A stretch of 64,000 nt of DNA from Oscillospiraceae bacterium (GCA_009783695.1 WRCY01000006.1:1-64000), one strand, 5' to 3'; shown: positions 17,615-27,603, numbered from the stretch's first letter. Program-made: numbers and translations. Notes: generated by a model not told the origin, from the sequence alone.

Positions 17615-18091
17615 ATGAAAAAGATTTTTACAATATTTTTAATTTTCGCAGTAGTTTTATTCGGCGGCTGCGGTTCGGCAGGCAACGGGGATAACGCGCT
17701 CGGTGGCGTCCGGACGCAAACAATAGCGGATGCCATTCTCGCCGAAATAGAAATACCCTCCTCAGTTAAAAAAGAAATAGAGGATATACCGTCTTTTTTC
17801 GCTGACTTAGACACGGCGGGGATTGAGGAGCTTTCGTTTTACATCTGCGGCTCGGGAGCGTTCCCCGATGAGCTGCTTATAATAAGGTTCGGCACGTCAG
17901 AGGCGGCGGCAGCGGCAAAGACCACGGTTGAAAACCGGCTGGAAAGCAGGCGGGCGGACTTCCGCGATTACGCGCCCGCTGAAATGTATAAGCTGGACAG
18001 CGCGGGGGTACTGACAAGCTCCGGCTGGTTGTTTTTCTATGTAACCGAGGATAATGCGAGGGTTCGGGAAATTATAAATTCGTACCTTTAA
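17615..18091 (+). CDS. DUF4358-type lipoprotein
   Basis: 158 aa. The first 20 residues are a lipoprotein signal ending in the lipobox LFGGC, so the mature protein is probably acylated on Cys and held outside the membrane. The rest (DELLIIRFGTSEAAAAAK, WLFFYVTEDNARVREII) fits the DUF4358 family, of unknown function, common in Clostridia. The ATG at 17615 is preferred over 17603 because it gives a normal signal peptide and because two other leader-element copies have an ATG exactly 16 nt after AAAGGA. A hairpin with a T-rich tail follows the stop. Confidence 0.75.
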   Translation: MKKIFTIFLIFAVVLFGGCGSAGNGDNALGGVRTQTIADAILAEIEIPSSVKKEIEDIPSFFADLDTAGIEELSFYICGSGAFPDELLIIRFGTSEAAAAAKTTVENRLESRRADFRDYAPAEMYKLDSAGVLTSSGWLFFYVTEDNARVREIINSYL

Positions 18092-18102
18092 TAAAAAAAC
18101 CT

Positions 18103-18126
18103 GCACCGGAAGGTGCTTTTTCTTTG
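18103..18126 (+). terminator. Terminator after the lipoprotein gene
   Basis: GCACC-GGAA-GGTGC hairpin followed by TTTTTCTTT. Confidence 0.75.
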
Positions 18127-18180
18127 CTTAAAAATAATTCGTCATATTGTACAAAAATTTCCTATTTTGGAATTTTTATA

Positions 18181-18209
18181 TTGACAAAACGATGATTTGC
18201 ATATATAAT
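18181..18209 (+). promoter_or_regulatory. Promoter of the pilin cluster
   Basis: TTGACA (18181-18186) and TATAAT (18204-18209), spacer 17 bp, leaving a leader of about 90 nt before the ATG at 18303. Confidence 0.8.
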
Positions 18210-18302
18210 ATAAAAAGGTATATGTATTTGTAAGCATAACACAATTGCTGTTGGCAAGATGTGCTCATTAAGACTGATGTGCTGTTGCGGGAGGGTTCAA
18301 CT

Positions 18303-21300
18303 ATGTTCATCAAAAACATACAAAAGGCAAGGAAAAGCGCACGCACCGGCTTTGCTTTGATAGAGCTGGTGACGGTTATTGCTATTATAGCGATTCTTGC
18401 GACTATTACCATCCCGGTGTCCACGAGCATGGTTCGGCGCGGGCAGCAGACCAACCGTTCGAATATAGCCAGAAACATATTTGTTTTAGTGCAGAATCAT
18501 CTTACAAAGAGCGCGGCAGAACGGAATTTGAATGCGACCATAGCCGGGCATAATTTTGATGCAAACGGTAATTTGGACCCTGCTTTTATGATTCCGGGCG
18601 ACGAAAATAATAACGTTGTTGCACATCAGCTCGGAACTTTGTTCCCGGCGGAGGAAGCCGCTCTTAATAATCAGAATTTCGTCCGCTTTATAAGCAAGCC
18701 GAGAAACTATAATCCCGCCACGGACTGTGCGAACGACGCCTGTGAAGGACCCGATGATGCCGCCTGCGCTGATGCGGTACATAAATTTTTTAATATGTTA
18801 GATTTTTTAATCCTCGATAAAGAAATTCTGCAGGAAGCTATATTAATCGAATACAACATTAGAACGGGCAATGTTCTGTCTGTGTTTTACGGCAACGCGC
18901 TACAGGAAGAATTTATATATATGGTCGGAGGTGAAGACGAAGATGAAGGTGAGGATGAAGACGAAAATAACATAAACAACATAACCGGCGAACGCGGTTT
19001 GAGCGAATACGGCGGCCTTGCTCTTGCGCGCAGGCAGGGTTACTTCGGCGTAAGGGAAACGGGTGTGCCGACGCCGACATTCATGACAGGTTTCGATTAT
19101 GCAAATATTTATGACGGCGCAAATCCCGGCGAGGAACTTAAGGTTGAATCTGAGATAAGCAGTGAAATCCATACTAAGGTAAATGTGCTTTATGCTGAGT
19201 TTTTATTAATCAGACCCGGGTTCACCTTGGGCGCTCCCTGCGCTGAGGGCGTTGAATGTAATCTGGGAACCCCCTGCAACCCGGAAGCCCCGTGTAATCC
19301 CGGCGGAAGCGGTCCGCTGCCGAATTATACTTTTGAAATCATCTGCTCCGATACAAAAGAAACCATCAGCACCACCGGTTCAATTAATCTAAATGAAGTG
19401 CCGACTAATTTTTACGAGGCCGTCAGAGCTGACGGGGAAAGTATTTACCGCGATACTCACAACGTTGTTCGTTGCGGTGAGGTTAACTGCATACAAGAAT
19501 TTGATGATGAGGACGAGTTTATCGACTGCGACGGAACCCATCTTCATTATTTCAGGTATATCTGGATAATTGACCATATCGGTAACGATGAAACCCTGCT
19601 TAATCCGGCTAGAATCGACGTATCAAATCCGGATTTGACGGGAACGGATGCAGAAGGGAATTTTATTGCTCCCAGACGTATTCGGGTAAGGATTGCTGAC
19701 ACCGGCGTACAGCCTGTGGAATCTCTCACGGTTGCCAATACGCACTTCGCCCGTGAATTGAATACCAACAACTTTTTGATTACATCGGCAAGGCACTTAA
19801 ATAATATACGCTATGCAGCAGATTATATCTGCCCGGAAACTGACGGGTCATACAGCTTCAGACAAACGGTTGATATTGACATGGCGCTTGAACACAACGC
19901 GATACATAACTTTAAACCTCTCGGTGTCCTTGAGGGAAGTTACCGTGCTGTGTCTGTTGACGTAGATGGCAGCATAAATTATAAAATACAGGGTTTACAT
20001 ATAGATGAAACAGTTTCCGAAATGGAAAATGTAGGGTTATTTAACGAAAACCGGGGCTTGATAGACGGCTTGATAATTTCGGACGCTGATGTATCAGGTG
20101 ATAGCGGAGGAATAATAGCCGGGATAAATAAAGGCACGTTCAACAGAGTTGCAGTGGAAAAATCTAATATTACCGTGAACGGCGGCGATTATGCCGGAGG
20201 AATGACCGGTGTTAACGATGTGAGCGGGTTAATCAGGGATAGTTTTGTAAGAAATGTGAGTGTTTGCGGAGTTGCCGCAAACATGGGCGGGATTGCAGGA
20301 ATTAACTATGCGGCCGGCAGTAACCTCGGAATTCACAGAAGCGGTGCGGAATATTCGAGTGTTTCAGGTTCGGGCAGCAACATAGGCGGGCTTGTCGGGA
20401 ATAATGCAGGCGAAATCGCCGATGTTTATTTCCTGTCGGTTGAACGCGCTGCAATTGTTATACCTGAACCTCCCGCTCTTCCACCACCACCACCACCACC
20501 TCCTGCTCCCATAAGCGCTACATCTCCTATAACATCGGGAGGCGGGGGTATCGCCGGACATAACGGCGGGATAATTTCAAAAGCTCTTTTCATAGCGCCT
20601 GCTCCGGGCATACGATGCAGCGAGGAACCGGGTTCTGAAATGGGGCTTATTTGCAATGCACTGAACTGCAACACGCACCTCTTTCCAATTATACGCAGCG
20701 GTGCGGAAGGCATGTACTGTTTCTATCTCGCCGGTAATAATTACTCGCTTATAAGAAGTCCGTCGGATATCGAAACAGGCCTTGAGAACTATAACTTCTC
20801 AAAAACCGCCGAATATACCATTGAGGGTGTAGATGTAAATCACGGTTTAATAACAGGTTTCTTCAACAAACAATGGATTGAGGACACAAGCAGCGCGTTT
20901 GGCGAAGCGGTGAGGTTTTCAAACTGGAAAGACAGCGCTACAAATTATCCTTACCCCGTTGTAAGAACCCTAACGGAGCCCGCCGCTTATCCGAGAGTGG
21001 GTGACAGGCTGCAGATTGACGGGGTTTTCGACCCTAACGAAGATGGAATTGGGCGGATGCCGCTGGAGTTTAAAAACGGCGATTTCAATGATGTGCTGGT
21101 GGTTCCGTGGGAGCGGGGAAATGATAACCCACTCAACCCCAACAGAAGCCCCGGAGTCCCCGGCGGACGGGATAATTTGCCATCCGGCACAGAGATTCCG
21201 TTCAACGGAAGCGGTCATAACGTATGGCTTGGAGGTAACACATCCGCTTTCCTCAGGTCCGGTTGGGGTACATCATACGCTGTCAATGGCGCCGGCGCAT

Positions 21301-24300
21301 TTAACGGACATCACTCAACCAGAGTTAGTAACACCAATAGGACATTCTTAAACCAAATATCCGGCGATAACGCCATTTATTCATATTACCATCAGGACTT
21401 TGTTCCGGGCTGGGCGGCAAGGCCTTTTCAATCGAGTTTTATCAACACCCTGATAAATGAAATTCCACACCCGACCTGGAATTTTCCTGATAACTGGCCG
21501 CGAGGTTCCAATAGTAACATCTCAGGATACGGCTGGGAAGCGTTTGAGTTCCAAAAACCTGCCGGAGATGGTTCGCATGGTCGCGCCCGCAGAGGCTACA
21601 ACGGCTCCATGACCGAGGTTTACGCAGAGTTAAACGCCCATATCGCATCAACTTTTTATCAGGTATGCCGGACAGAGCGAGAGCCTTATCCGGTGCGGCA
21701 GCAGTTCTACTACACTTTCCATCATATGACAAGGCACGGGGGTTCACTCAGCTCGCCCCGGGAAGATATGATGAGCTTTTTCTTAACGGGATATATTCCG
21801 GGAACGGAATCGATCGACGGCAGAAACCACGCAGGTTACAGCGGTCTTACTCTTATCCGGCCCTGTCTTTCACCGCGTTCAAACACGACAGGCGCTGACC
21901 CCAATTTAATAAACAGTCTTTGGTATAACCCGGTAGCTGCGCGTACTGTTTCGTATTTGGGCGTTTTCGGCGGAAGACCGCTTAACCAAAGCCTTAGACC
22001 CTATTGGGATAACGTTCACAGTCAATGGACTGCGGAAAATCCGTCGCCGCTCGCGGGCGTCAACTGGAGCCGGACGCTTAATGCTCATGACGTATGGATT
22101 GGAACTTCGGGAATCACAGGCGGTGCGGGCGGTTCACCCGGTGCGACTATCGGATGGTCAATTAACGACCCGCGCGAAACTGCCGTAACCCAGATGGGTA
22201 ACGGTGACCACCTGCTTAGATTAGACCTCGATAACCAGTTAGATGGAATTACAATTCCCACTTCCGGAATTAACCTCACTGTTACTTACAGAACAAACAG
22301 AACCAGCAACAACAGGCAAATAGCATTATGGACAGACGCATCAGCAGCCGGAAGCGGAATGGTATTTAATAATATTACTTTTGCCACAAACGAAAACGCC
22401 GGAAACGTTAACAGAATCGCACGGTCAGGTCAAGTTCAACCTACCGTTACTTCTACGACAATTAATATTCCGAGAAGTATATTAATAAATGCTTCCAATG
22501 TTCGAGCGACTGAAATTTATTTAATTTTTTCTCTTAACACCAGCGGAATCACCGACTTCAGAACAACATTGGATGGGAACAGGGGAGCAGAAGCAGACGT
22601 AGGATTTGATGCATTTAATTATATTACGTTAGAAATACCCGCAACCCCGGGAGGCGCTCTTGTTGCCCCTGAAACCGGCAGCCGCAGCGGATACGGCGTT
22701 ACTTTCTGGATGCAGTCGCCTGTCACGCTTGCTCCGGGCGGGTACACCAGCCTTGCCGGATTAGCGACCGCAGTAGGGCTTTCGGAAAGCGATTTAAAAC
22801 AAAGAATATTCGGTTACTGGGACGTTACATACGGCTGGAAACAGTATTACGGGCTGTACACAGTACCGCCGGGGCAGGAGCATACAGAATTCGCGTTCCA
22901 GTCCAACAACACGTCGAACGGGGAAGAAGCAAACTATTTAGCGGGTATAGACTTCATCTCCGCGCCCGCGTTCCTGACGATTACCAACGATATAAAGTAC
23001 AATGGGGATACTGATTTAAGTAAAGGAAAAATCAACGGGCAAGTGGTGCACTTCGTTGAGCCCGGTGAAAAATTGATTATAGAGCATACGGTCACTAACC
23101 GGGGGCAGACTCCGGCGGGTTCAATAGTCGTCACAAACGCGATGGCTCCGTTCCATCAGCTGATGAAATATGAGGAGGGAGGAGTAAGTATATCGGGCGC
23201 GGCAACGTCCGGGAATATTAATTATGATGATAACACGCTGACAATTTCATTCCCCGGTTTAGTTCTTCAGCCGGGCGAGGAAATAACAATTAGATTCAAC
23301 GTGCAGGTTCGGCATGAACTCTCAGACGAGCCCGGTGTTTCAACGTGGCTGTATTACATCGCGAATCAGGCAAGAGTAGACTACATGGATGATTTCCGTC
23401 AGTTTAAAAACGTTCATCCCAACTACAATGTTTCGCCGGTCGCCAGAGTTGACATCAGCCAGGTACATCTGTATAAACACATATGCCCGGCTCATGCATT
23501 GTGCGAATCAATAAACTTTTCATTACCATGTCCGGGCGGTACGCCTGTTAACGGTCCGTTTAGGGTTTCCCTCAGAATTCATAACACCGGAACATCTCTG
23601 GCGCGCGGGGTTATTAACGATGTGATTCCGCAGGGCTTCACGGTATATAATGTGCAGGGAACAACAAAAGGTTTCACGCGTTCAATTTCTAATTCAGGTG
23701 TTCACGAGCAGCATGTTATTAAGATTCAAAGTGTTAATTTGCCGCCGGGCAGCGATACAACCATATCATACATTTTAGAAAGCAGGCCGGCTAATGATGT
23801 GAGATACGGCGCTCTTTATTCATCAAACACGAGATATTTATACGAAAGCACGGTAGACGGAGTTTCAATGCGTGCTGAAGTGGAATTCCCCGGACAGATT
23901 ACATTCCTTACTCTAAAAGCAAAGCATTTTACAGAAACAGATGCGCTTAATTTTAACCAGACGGACAATTCAAAGAATTTAATCAATTTAAACCTTAACC
24001 CTTTTAGCGCAAATAACCAGCCGTTTCCTCCGCTTCAAGAAGATTCACACATTGTACCGGTAGCCAAGGTTGTTCTGACAGATGCAGAGGGGACGCCGCT
24101 GACGATGGCTATAGGCGATATACAAATAGCAACGGGCATAGTCGGGAGTGTCAGATATAGGATACAATTAGAAGGAGATTCGATTTTTATCATGCACAAC
24201 CAACCCGACCCCGCGGAACCCGATAATCCTGCGCTTAATAGTAATACAGGAGCTTACCAAGTTGATATCTATTATAAGCTCGTTTCATCTGCAACAAAGG

Positions 24301-24362
24301 GAGAAAGGATAGTAGACTTAACTTCTCCGGTAAGAACGATTAGAATTAATTACAATCCTTAA
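18303..24362 (+). CDS. Giant type IV pilin-like surface protein
   Basis: 2019 aa. The N-terminus is a class III signal: a basic leader, then ARTG cut before FALIELVTVIAIIAILATITI, with Glu at +5, so prepilin peptidase and the pilus machinery should handle it. Behind the helix come an acidic stretch near 210-225, CxxxxxC-rich segments near 318-335, GLUG-like repeats (about 590-700, GGIIAGINKGTFN, YAGGMTGVND), a proline run near 725, and two DUF11-like beta domains (about 1555-1700 and 1720-1860, LIIEHTVTNRGQTPAGSIV). Ordinary pilins are 120-200 aa, so this resembles an adhesin fused to a minor pilin. GGGAGG precedes ATG 18303; an upstream in-frame start lacks a ribosome site. Three more pilin-like genes follow. 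Confidence 0.8.
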   Translation: MFIKNIQKARKSARTGFALIELVTVIAIIAILATITIPVSTSMVRRGQQTNRSNIARNIFVLVQNHLTKSAAERNLNATIAGHNFDANGNLDPAFMIPGDENNNVVAHQLGTLFPAEEAALNNQNFVRFISKPRNYNPATDCANDACEGPDDAACADAVHKFFNMLDFLILDKEILQEAILIEYNIRTGNVLSVFYGNALQEEFIYMVGGEDEDEGEDEDENNINNITGERGLSEYGGLALARRQGYFGVRETGVPTPTFMTGFDYANIYDGANPGEELKVESEISSEIHTKVNVLYAEFLLIRPGFTLGAPCAEGVECNLGTPCNPEAPCNPGGSGPLPNYTFEIICSDTKETISTTGSINLNEVPTNFYEAVRADGESIYRDTHNVVRCGEVNCIQEFDDEDEFIDCDGTHLHYFRYIWIIDHIGNDETLLNPARIDVSNPDLTGTDAEGNFIAPRRIRVRIADTGVQPVESLTVANTHFARELNTNNFLITSARHLNNIRYAADYICPETDGSYSFRQTVDIDMALEHNAIHNFKPLGVLEGSYRAVSVDVDGSINYKIQGLHIDETVSEMENVGLFNENRGLIDGLIISDADVSGDSGGIIAGINKGTFNRVAVEKSNITVNGGDYAGGMTGVNDVSGLIRDSFVRNVSVCGVAANMGGIAGINYAAGSNLGIHRSGAEYSSVSGSGSNIGGLVGNNAGEIADVYFLSVERAAIVIPEPPALPPPPPPPPAPISATSPITSGGGGIAGHNGGIISKALFIAPAPGIRCSEEPGSEMGLICNALNCNTHLFPIIRSGAEGMYCFYLAGNNYSLIRSPSDIETGLENYNFSKTAEYTIEGVDVNHGLITGFFNKQWIEDTSSAFGEAVRFSNWKDSATNYPYPVVRTLTEPAAYPRVGDRLQIDGVFDPNEDGIGRMPLEFKNGDFNDVLVVPWERGNDNPLNPNRSPGVPGGRDNLPSGTEIPFNGSGHNVWLGGNTSAFLRSGWGTSYAVNGAGAFNGHHSTRVSNTNRTFLNQISGDNAIYSYYHQDFVPGWAARPFQSSFINTLINEIPHPTWNFPDNWPRGSNSNISGYGWEAFEFQKPAGDGSHGRARRGYNGSMTEVYAELNAHIASTFYQVCRTEREPYPVRQQFYYTFHHMTRHGGSLSSPREDMMSFFLTGYIPGTESIDGRNHAGYSGLTLIRPCLSPRSNTTGADPNLINSLWYNPVAARTVSYLGVFGGRPLNQSLRPYWDNVHSQWTAENPSPLAGVNWSRTLNAHDVWIGTSGITGGAGGSPGATIGWSINDPRETAVTQMGNGDHLLRLDLDNQLDGITIPTSGINLTVTYRTNRTSNNRQIALWTDASAAGSGMVFNNITFATNENAGNVNRIARSGQVQPTVTSTTINIPRSILINASNVRATEIYLIFSLNTSGITDFRTTLDGNRGAEADVGFDAFNYITLEIPATPGGALVAPETGSRSGYGVTFWMQSPVTLAPGGYTSLAGLATAVGLSESDLKQRIFGYWDVTYGWKQYYGLYTVPPGQEHTEFAFQSNNTSNGEEANYLAGIDFISAPAFLTITNDIKYNGDTDLSKGKINGQVVHFVEPGEKLIIEHTVTNRGQTPAGSIVVTNAMAPFHQLMKYEEGGVSISGAATSGNINYDDNTLTISFPGLVLQPGEEITIRFNVQVRHELSDEPGVSTWLYYIANQARVDYMDDFRQFKNVHPNYNVSPVARVDISQVHLYKHICPAHALCESINFSLPCPGGTPVNGPFRVSLRIHNTGTSLARGVINDVIPQGFTVYNVQGTTKGFTRSISNSGVHEQHVIKIQSVNLPPGSDTTISYILESRPANDVRYGALYSSNTRYLYESTVDGVSMRAEVEFPGQITFLTLKAKHFTETDALNFNQTDNSKNLINLNLNPFSANNQPFPPLQEDSHIVPVAKVVLTDAEGTPLTMAIGDIQIATGIVGSVRYRIQLEGDSIFIMHNQPDPAEPDNPALNSNTGAYQVDIYYKLVSSATKGERIVDLTSPVRTIRINYNP

Positions 24363-24382
24363 ATTAAAGGAGGTGTGTATCG

Positions 24383-25588
24383 ATGGGCATAAAAAACTTG
24401 AAGAGAATTCTCGGTAAAAAGGGCGAGAGCTTAGTCCTTGTGTTAATTCTCATGTTTTTCTTTATGATTATCTGCGTTTCGGTATCGTCGGCTGCCATTT
24501 CCGGAATAAGGTATACAGGGATGCAAAGGGAATATAACGAAGCGATGCTGCTTGAAAGGTCTTTGCATGATAATATTATGTTCAGCCTGCAGAGCGATGC
24601 TGCGAACACACTCGGACGCGGGATATTAAACGGGATATTAAACAGTATTAATGAAAATGAAAATGCCACGATTCCTATTAATAATAACTTTGATGTCGAG
24701 GTTACCATCAGGGAAACAATTAGCGATGACACATCTCCGTTAAACGCATTAATAGCCCCCGGCGGAGCCGGAAGAATAAGAATTGACAGTGTCAGATTAA
24801 ATATTTCCGGGCAGGTGATTCCCCGCGAACCGGTATCTGCTTCGTATAACAGGTCTGTTTTAGTCATTGAATGTTTTAATATTGACGTATGCCAGACGGC
24901 AAAGTACGATATATGTCCGGATGCAGGATGTTATACTGTTTGCAGATACACTAAACCCCACACCCACTGCCCCGACACTGACTGCCCCGATTGGGAGGTT
25001 ATTGCCGGACACTACTGCTGTTCGTGGATGCCGGAGTGCCCCTGGGACACTCACCTTTGCGGTGAACCCGGCAACGTTTGCATTATCGAGTGCGCAATTG
25101 ACCACCACCGCTGTGTTATAAAGTTAGGCATCTGCCAGATTGACCCTATGGCACTGGTAGGTAGAGCACCATGGCATGACTGCGGCGACTCTTCTACTTG
25201 TATTTTAACAGACGACGTTGAAACACGTGACGGCGAAAGAATTGAAGAAACATTTGTTGCACCGAGAAACCCGAGGTCGGTTATAATAATTGCAGATTTA
25301 ATCGTTACTGTCCGTGTTAACTCAAACGGCAGAATAATAGAATCCCAGATTGAGTATTCATATTCGGGAGGAGAATTGTCCGATTGCCTTAAGCATTATG
25401 AACCGGCAGACAGACCCCCGGGGTACAATCTTTCCGAGTGTGACCCGACACCGCTCCCGGGAGCGACTCTTCCCGAGGGAATTAATGCGTATTGTTGCAT
25501 GAAGAAAGGCGAGTTTAATAATACTGTGAATTTTGTAGCCGACGGACGCGGCAGATGGGAGTTTGAGCGTTATGATATTATTGGTTAA
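24383..25588 (+). CDS. PilX/GspK-like minor pilin-type protein, cysteine-rich
   Basis: 401 aa, preceded by AAAGGAGGTG. The N-terminus has GKKG then ESLVLVLILMFFFMIICVSVS, a prepilin-like helix lacking Glu at +5, as in PilX/GspK-type minor pilins. The middle (about 170-260) is extremely rich in cysteine and histidine (CPDAGCYTVC, HTHCPDTDCPDW, HYCCSWMPECPW), suggesting disulfides or metal binding. The C-terminal half has beta-rich stretches without a recognised domain. It is second of four pilin-like genes in a tight row, so a role as pilus or pseudopilus component is inferred from N-terminus and context. Confidence 0.7.
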   Translation: MGIKNLKRILGKKGESLVLVLILMFFFMIICVSVSSAAISGIRYTGMQREYNEAMLLERSLHDNIMFSLQSDAANTLGRGILNGILNSINENENATIPINNNFDVEVTIRETISDDTSPLNALIAPGGAGRIRIDSVRLNISGQVIPREPVSASYNRSVLVIECFNIDVCQTAKYDICPDAGCYTVCRYTKPHTHCPDTDCPDWEVIAGHYCCSWMPECPWDTHLCGEPGNVCIIECAIDHHRCVIKLGICQIDPMALVGRAPWHDCGDSSTCILTDDVETRDGERIEETFVAPRNPRSVIIIADLIVTVRVNSNGRIIESQIEYSYSGGELSDCLKHYEPADRPPGYNLSECDPTPLPGATLPEGINAYCCMKKGEFNNTVNFVADGRGRWEFERYDIIG

Positions 25589-25925
25589 AAAGGTAAAGGA
25601 AAGACTCACCTCGAACAGAGGCGAGCTCATCGCGGAAACGATTATGAGCTTTCTCGTATTATCAATTTTAGTCGCTGCTGTTTTTCTTATAATGAGTCAG
25701 GCGATGGCAATGACAAGCGATTCAGCGCGGAGAGCAATAACCTCACAAGAAGACGAAGTAAACCCCTCAGTATTAAGAACGTATGTTCACAGTGAAACTG
25801 TGCGAATTCATTTTAATGGGGGCGGTATACAGGCTACACATACAATTGATTTTAACACTATGCATGAAACGTGCGCCGAAGACGATTGCAACTGTAACAA
25901 TGCGCTTGCCTTTTCGCCGCAGTAA
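25572..25925 (+). CDS. Small type IV pilin-like protein
   Basis: 117 aa. The signal SNRG followed by ELIAETIMSFLVLSILVAAV has the prepilin cleavage site, Glu at +5 and a hydrophobic helix. The exposed part is short and ends in CAEDDCNCNN, sharing the cysteine-rich flavour of its neighbours. It overlaps the end of the preceding gene by 17 bp, and 25 bp separate it from the next. Likely a minor pilin of the same assembly. ATG at 25572 is used; a TTG at 25563 is an alternative. Confidence 0.7.
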   Translation: MILLVKKVKERLTSNRGELIAETIMSFLVLSILVAAVFLIMSQAMAMTSDSARRAITSQEDEVNPSVLRTYVHSETVRIHFNGGGIQATHTIDFNTMHETCAEDDCNCNNALAFSPQ

Positions 25926-25950
25926 CTTTAGCTTGGGAGGTGTCAACGGC

Positions 25951-26604
25951 ATGAGAAAATTTATAAAAAGAATTAAATCTAATGCAGGCGTGTCCTTAAC
26001 GGAGCTTGTGATAGGTATGGCGTTGCTTTCTATTTTTGTTATTACTGTCGGCGGGCTTCTCACGAATGTTACAAGATTGCAAAACAGGGTTATTGATTTA
26101 ACTGAATTAAACTCTTTGGTTGATAATATTTCAAATAAAATTATAAGAGATTTAACAAATGCTGTTATACCGCTTGAGTTATGTAATTTTGCTGTATGCA
26201 AATGTGATGAAAACTGTGACCCCAATAATCCAAACCCGGATGAAAGATGTTCTGACGGCGATTGTGATTTCAACTGCGCCGGCGGGAAAAACAGATTCGC
26301 GCTGGTTTTAAGCAGCGAGGGAAGTGTGGTATATTCGGTTGATAATTCGGTTGAGAACAGAGGCGCGTTGTTTAGGAGCTGTAATACTGACTCATGTCCG
26401 ATTGCTGGCTGCTTAGGTCACCCTGTGTTACATAAAGATTTTTATAAATTCAAAAGCGTTAATTTTGTTTTAGAGCCTGCAGCGACCGGTACCGGAACTG
26501 CTTATGTTTTAACAATATCCATTACAGAAGATAGTGACGGCAGGATATTAACATCAAGGGAATATGCAATAAGGCCCATTGCATTAAATCAATATGGAGT
26601 TTAA
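25951..26604 (+). CDS. PilW-like minor pilin-type protein
   Basis: 217 aa, with GGGAGG about 11 nt before the ATG. SNAG then VSLTELVIGMALLSIFVIT is a clear type III signal with Glu at +5. The body resembles PilW/PulJ-like minor pilins in size and contains a cysteine-rich insert (CNFAVCKCDENCDPNN, CSDGDCDFNC). Last gene of the pilin cluster, followed by a GC-rich hairpin. None of the assembly genes (pilB, pilC, pilD, pilM-Q) is next to it; pilT is 10 kb away. Confidence 0.75.
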   Translation: MRKFIKRIKSNAGVSLTELVIGMALLSIFVITVGGLLTNVTRLQNRVIDLTELNSLVDNISNKIIRDLTNAVIPLELCNFAVCKCDENCDPNNPNPDERCSDGDCDFNCAGGKNRFALVLSSEGSVVYSVDNSVENRGALFRSCNTDSCPIAGCLGHPVLHKDFYKFKSVNFVLEPAATGTGTAYVLTISITEDSDGRILTSREYAIRPIALNQYGV

Positions 26605-26607
26605 ATT

Positions 26608-26635
26608 ATAACGCCGCTTTAAAAGGCGGCGTTAA
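26608..26635 (+). terminator. Terminator-like hairpin after the pilin cluster
   Basis: TAACGCCGC and GCGGCGTTA pair around TTTAAAAG. The trailing T-run is weak. Confidence 0.55.
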
Positions 26636-26766
26636 TAGTGAAATACATTCAACGCTTAAAGTTATGTTTTATCCGGAATAAATCCGGCAAATGAATAGAA
26701 ATATGCGCGTTGTGCTTCCCCAAGGAGGCACTATTTTTTTGTGTTTTTAGGATTATCATTAAAATA

Positions 26767-26818
26767 CTGCGAATTACGCATTATTTTAATGATGCTGCGA
26801 TATTCGCAGTATGTCAAA
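26767..26818. repeat. Inverted repeat at the edge of the IS3 remnant
   Basis: ACTGCGAAT and ATTCGCAGT face each other across about 34 bp, overlapped by CATTAAAATA and TATTTTAATG. It sits directly upstream of the decayed transposase and could be a surviving IS end or a later insertion scar. Confidence 0.4.
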
Positions 26819-27320
26819 CCCTTTTTCTGCTCTTTCCAAGTGGATTAAACAATATTCGGAAGTTAAAATGGACGACAACACAATAATGACCGCCAAGGAA
26901 ATACGGCAACTATTGAAAGAAAAAGCTGCATTGGAAGAGGAAAATCTTATCCTAAAAAAAGCGGCTGCCATCTTCATGCAAGCCTCGAACAAAGATTGAT
27001 GGCGGTTCGCAAGCTGAGGTTCGAGCACGCAATATCGACATTATGTCGTGTTTTAAGCGTAAATGGATTTACCGAAAATGTCAACTGTTAAACCTGCATT
27101 TAAGTCTGCGAAAAACTCTGACAATTCACATTGCAATTTGAATAAAAAAGCATTGTAGGATTCTTCGCCTAAAACTCCGAATCACGCATGGGTAAGCGAT
27201 ATTTCGTACATTAAAACTGCTTCAGGATTTGCTCATTTGCTTTCAAAGCCGGGGTATCCTTATGACAATGCTGTTTGTGAGTGTTTTTTCAAATATGCGA
27301 AGAAAGAAGAGTTCAACTAA
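26811..27320 (+). pseudogene. Decayed IS3-family transposase
   Basis: Residual OrfA C-terminus (LSKWIKQYSEVK, then LEEENLILKKAAAIFMQAS, the typical coiled segment before the IS3 frameshift) runs to 26999. OrfB fragments follow in shifted frames with stops: KLRFEHAISTLCRVLSVNG near 27010, NHAWVSDISYIKTASGF near 27180 (around the first catalytic Asp), and GYPYDNAVCECFFKYAKKEEF near 27250-27317 (around the catalytic Glu). About half of OrfB, including the second Asp, is deleted, so the element cannot move by itself. It is the only transposase trace in the window. Confidence 0.8.
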
Positions 27321-27363
27321 CGAAAAGGAGGAGTTGTTTTACGCTTGAAACGCAATTTTGTGT

Positions 27364-27534
27364 CTATTTTAAAAGTGTAATCCAAAAGGTTGCACGGTCA
27401 TTTTCGGAAAGCGAGTATAGAAAATTTTCCTTGACTTCTTCAAGACTATTTGAAAATTCATCATATTTCGGGTCGTTGATTTTTAAGTATTCGGTACTGC
27501 ACTCAAAAAGATTTTTTAAAATGTCGTTGTTCAT
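27364..27534 (-). CDS. Small hypothetical protein resembling DUF6809 N-terminus
   Basis: 56 aa. ATG at 27534 is preceded by AAAGGAAAATAAAATC. The sequence NNDILKNLFECSTEYL, then DPKYDEFSNSLEEVKENF, is similar in pattern to the short helical DUF6809-type proteins that occur in clostridial phages and conjugative elements, but shorter than usual, so it may be truncated. The larger plus-strand frame over the same bases (27281-27589) has no ribosome site and is rejected. Low-moderate confidence. Confidence 0.45.
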   Translation of the reverse strand: MNNDILKNLFECSTEYLKINDPKYDEFSNSLEEVKENFLYSLSENDRATFWITLLK

Positions 27535-27603
27535 TGATTTTATTTTCCTTTCAGATTTTTTGTCACAACCCCTTGAAAAATGGAACTGAATATGTTATTA
27601 TGA

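Noticed and set aside
27281..27589. 102-codon plus-strand frame after the IS3 remnant
   Set aside because: No ribosome site; its start lies inside OrfB debris and it is antisense to a better-supported 56-codon gene.
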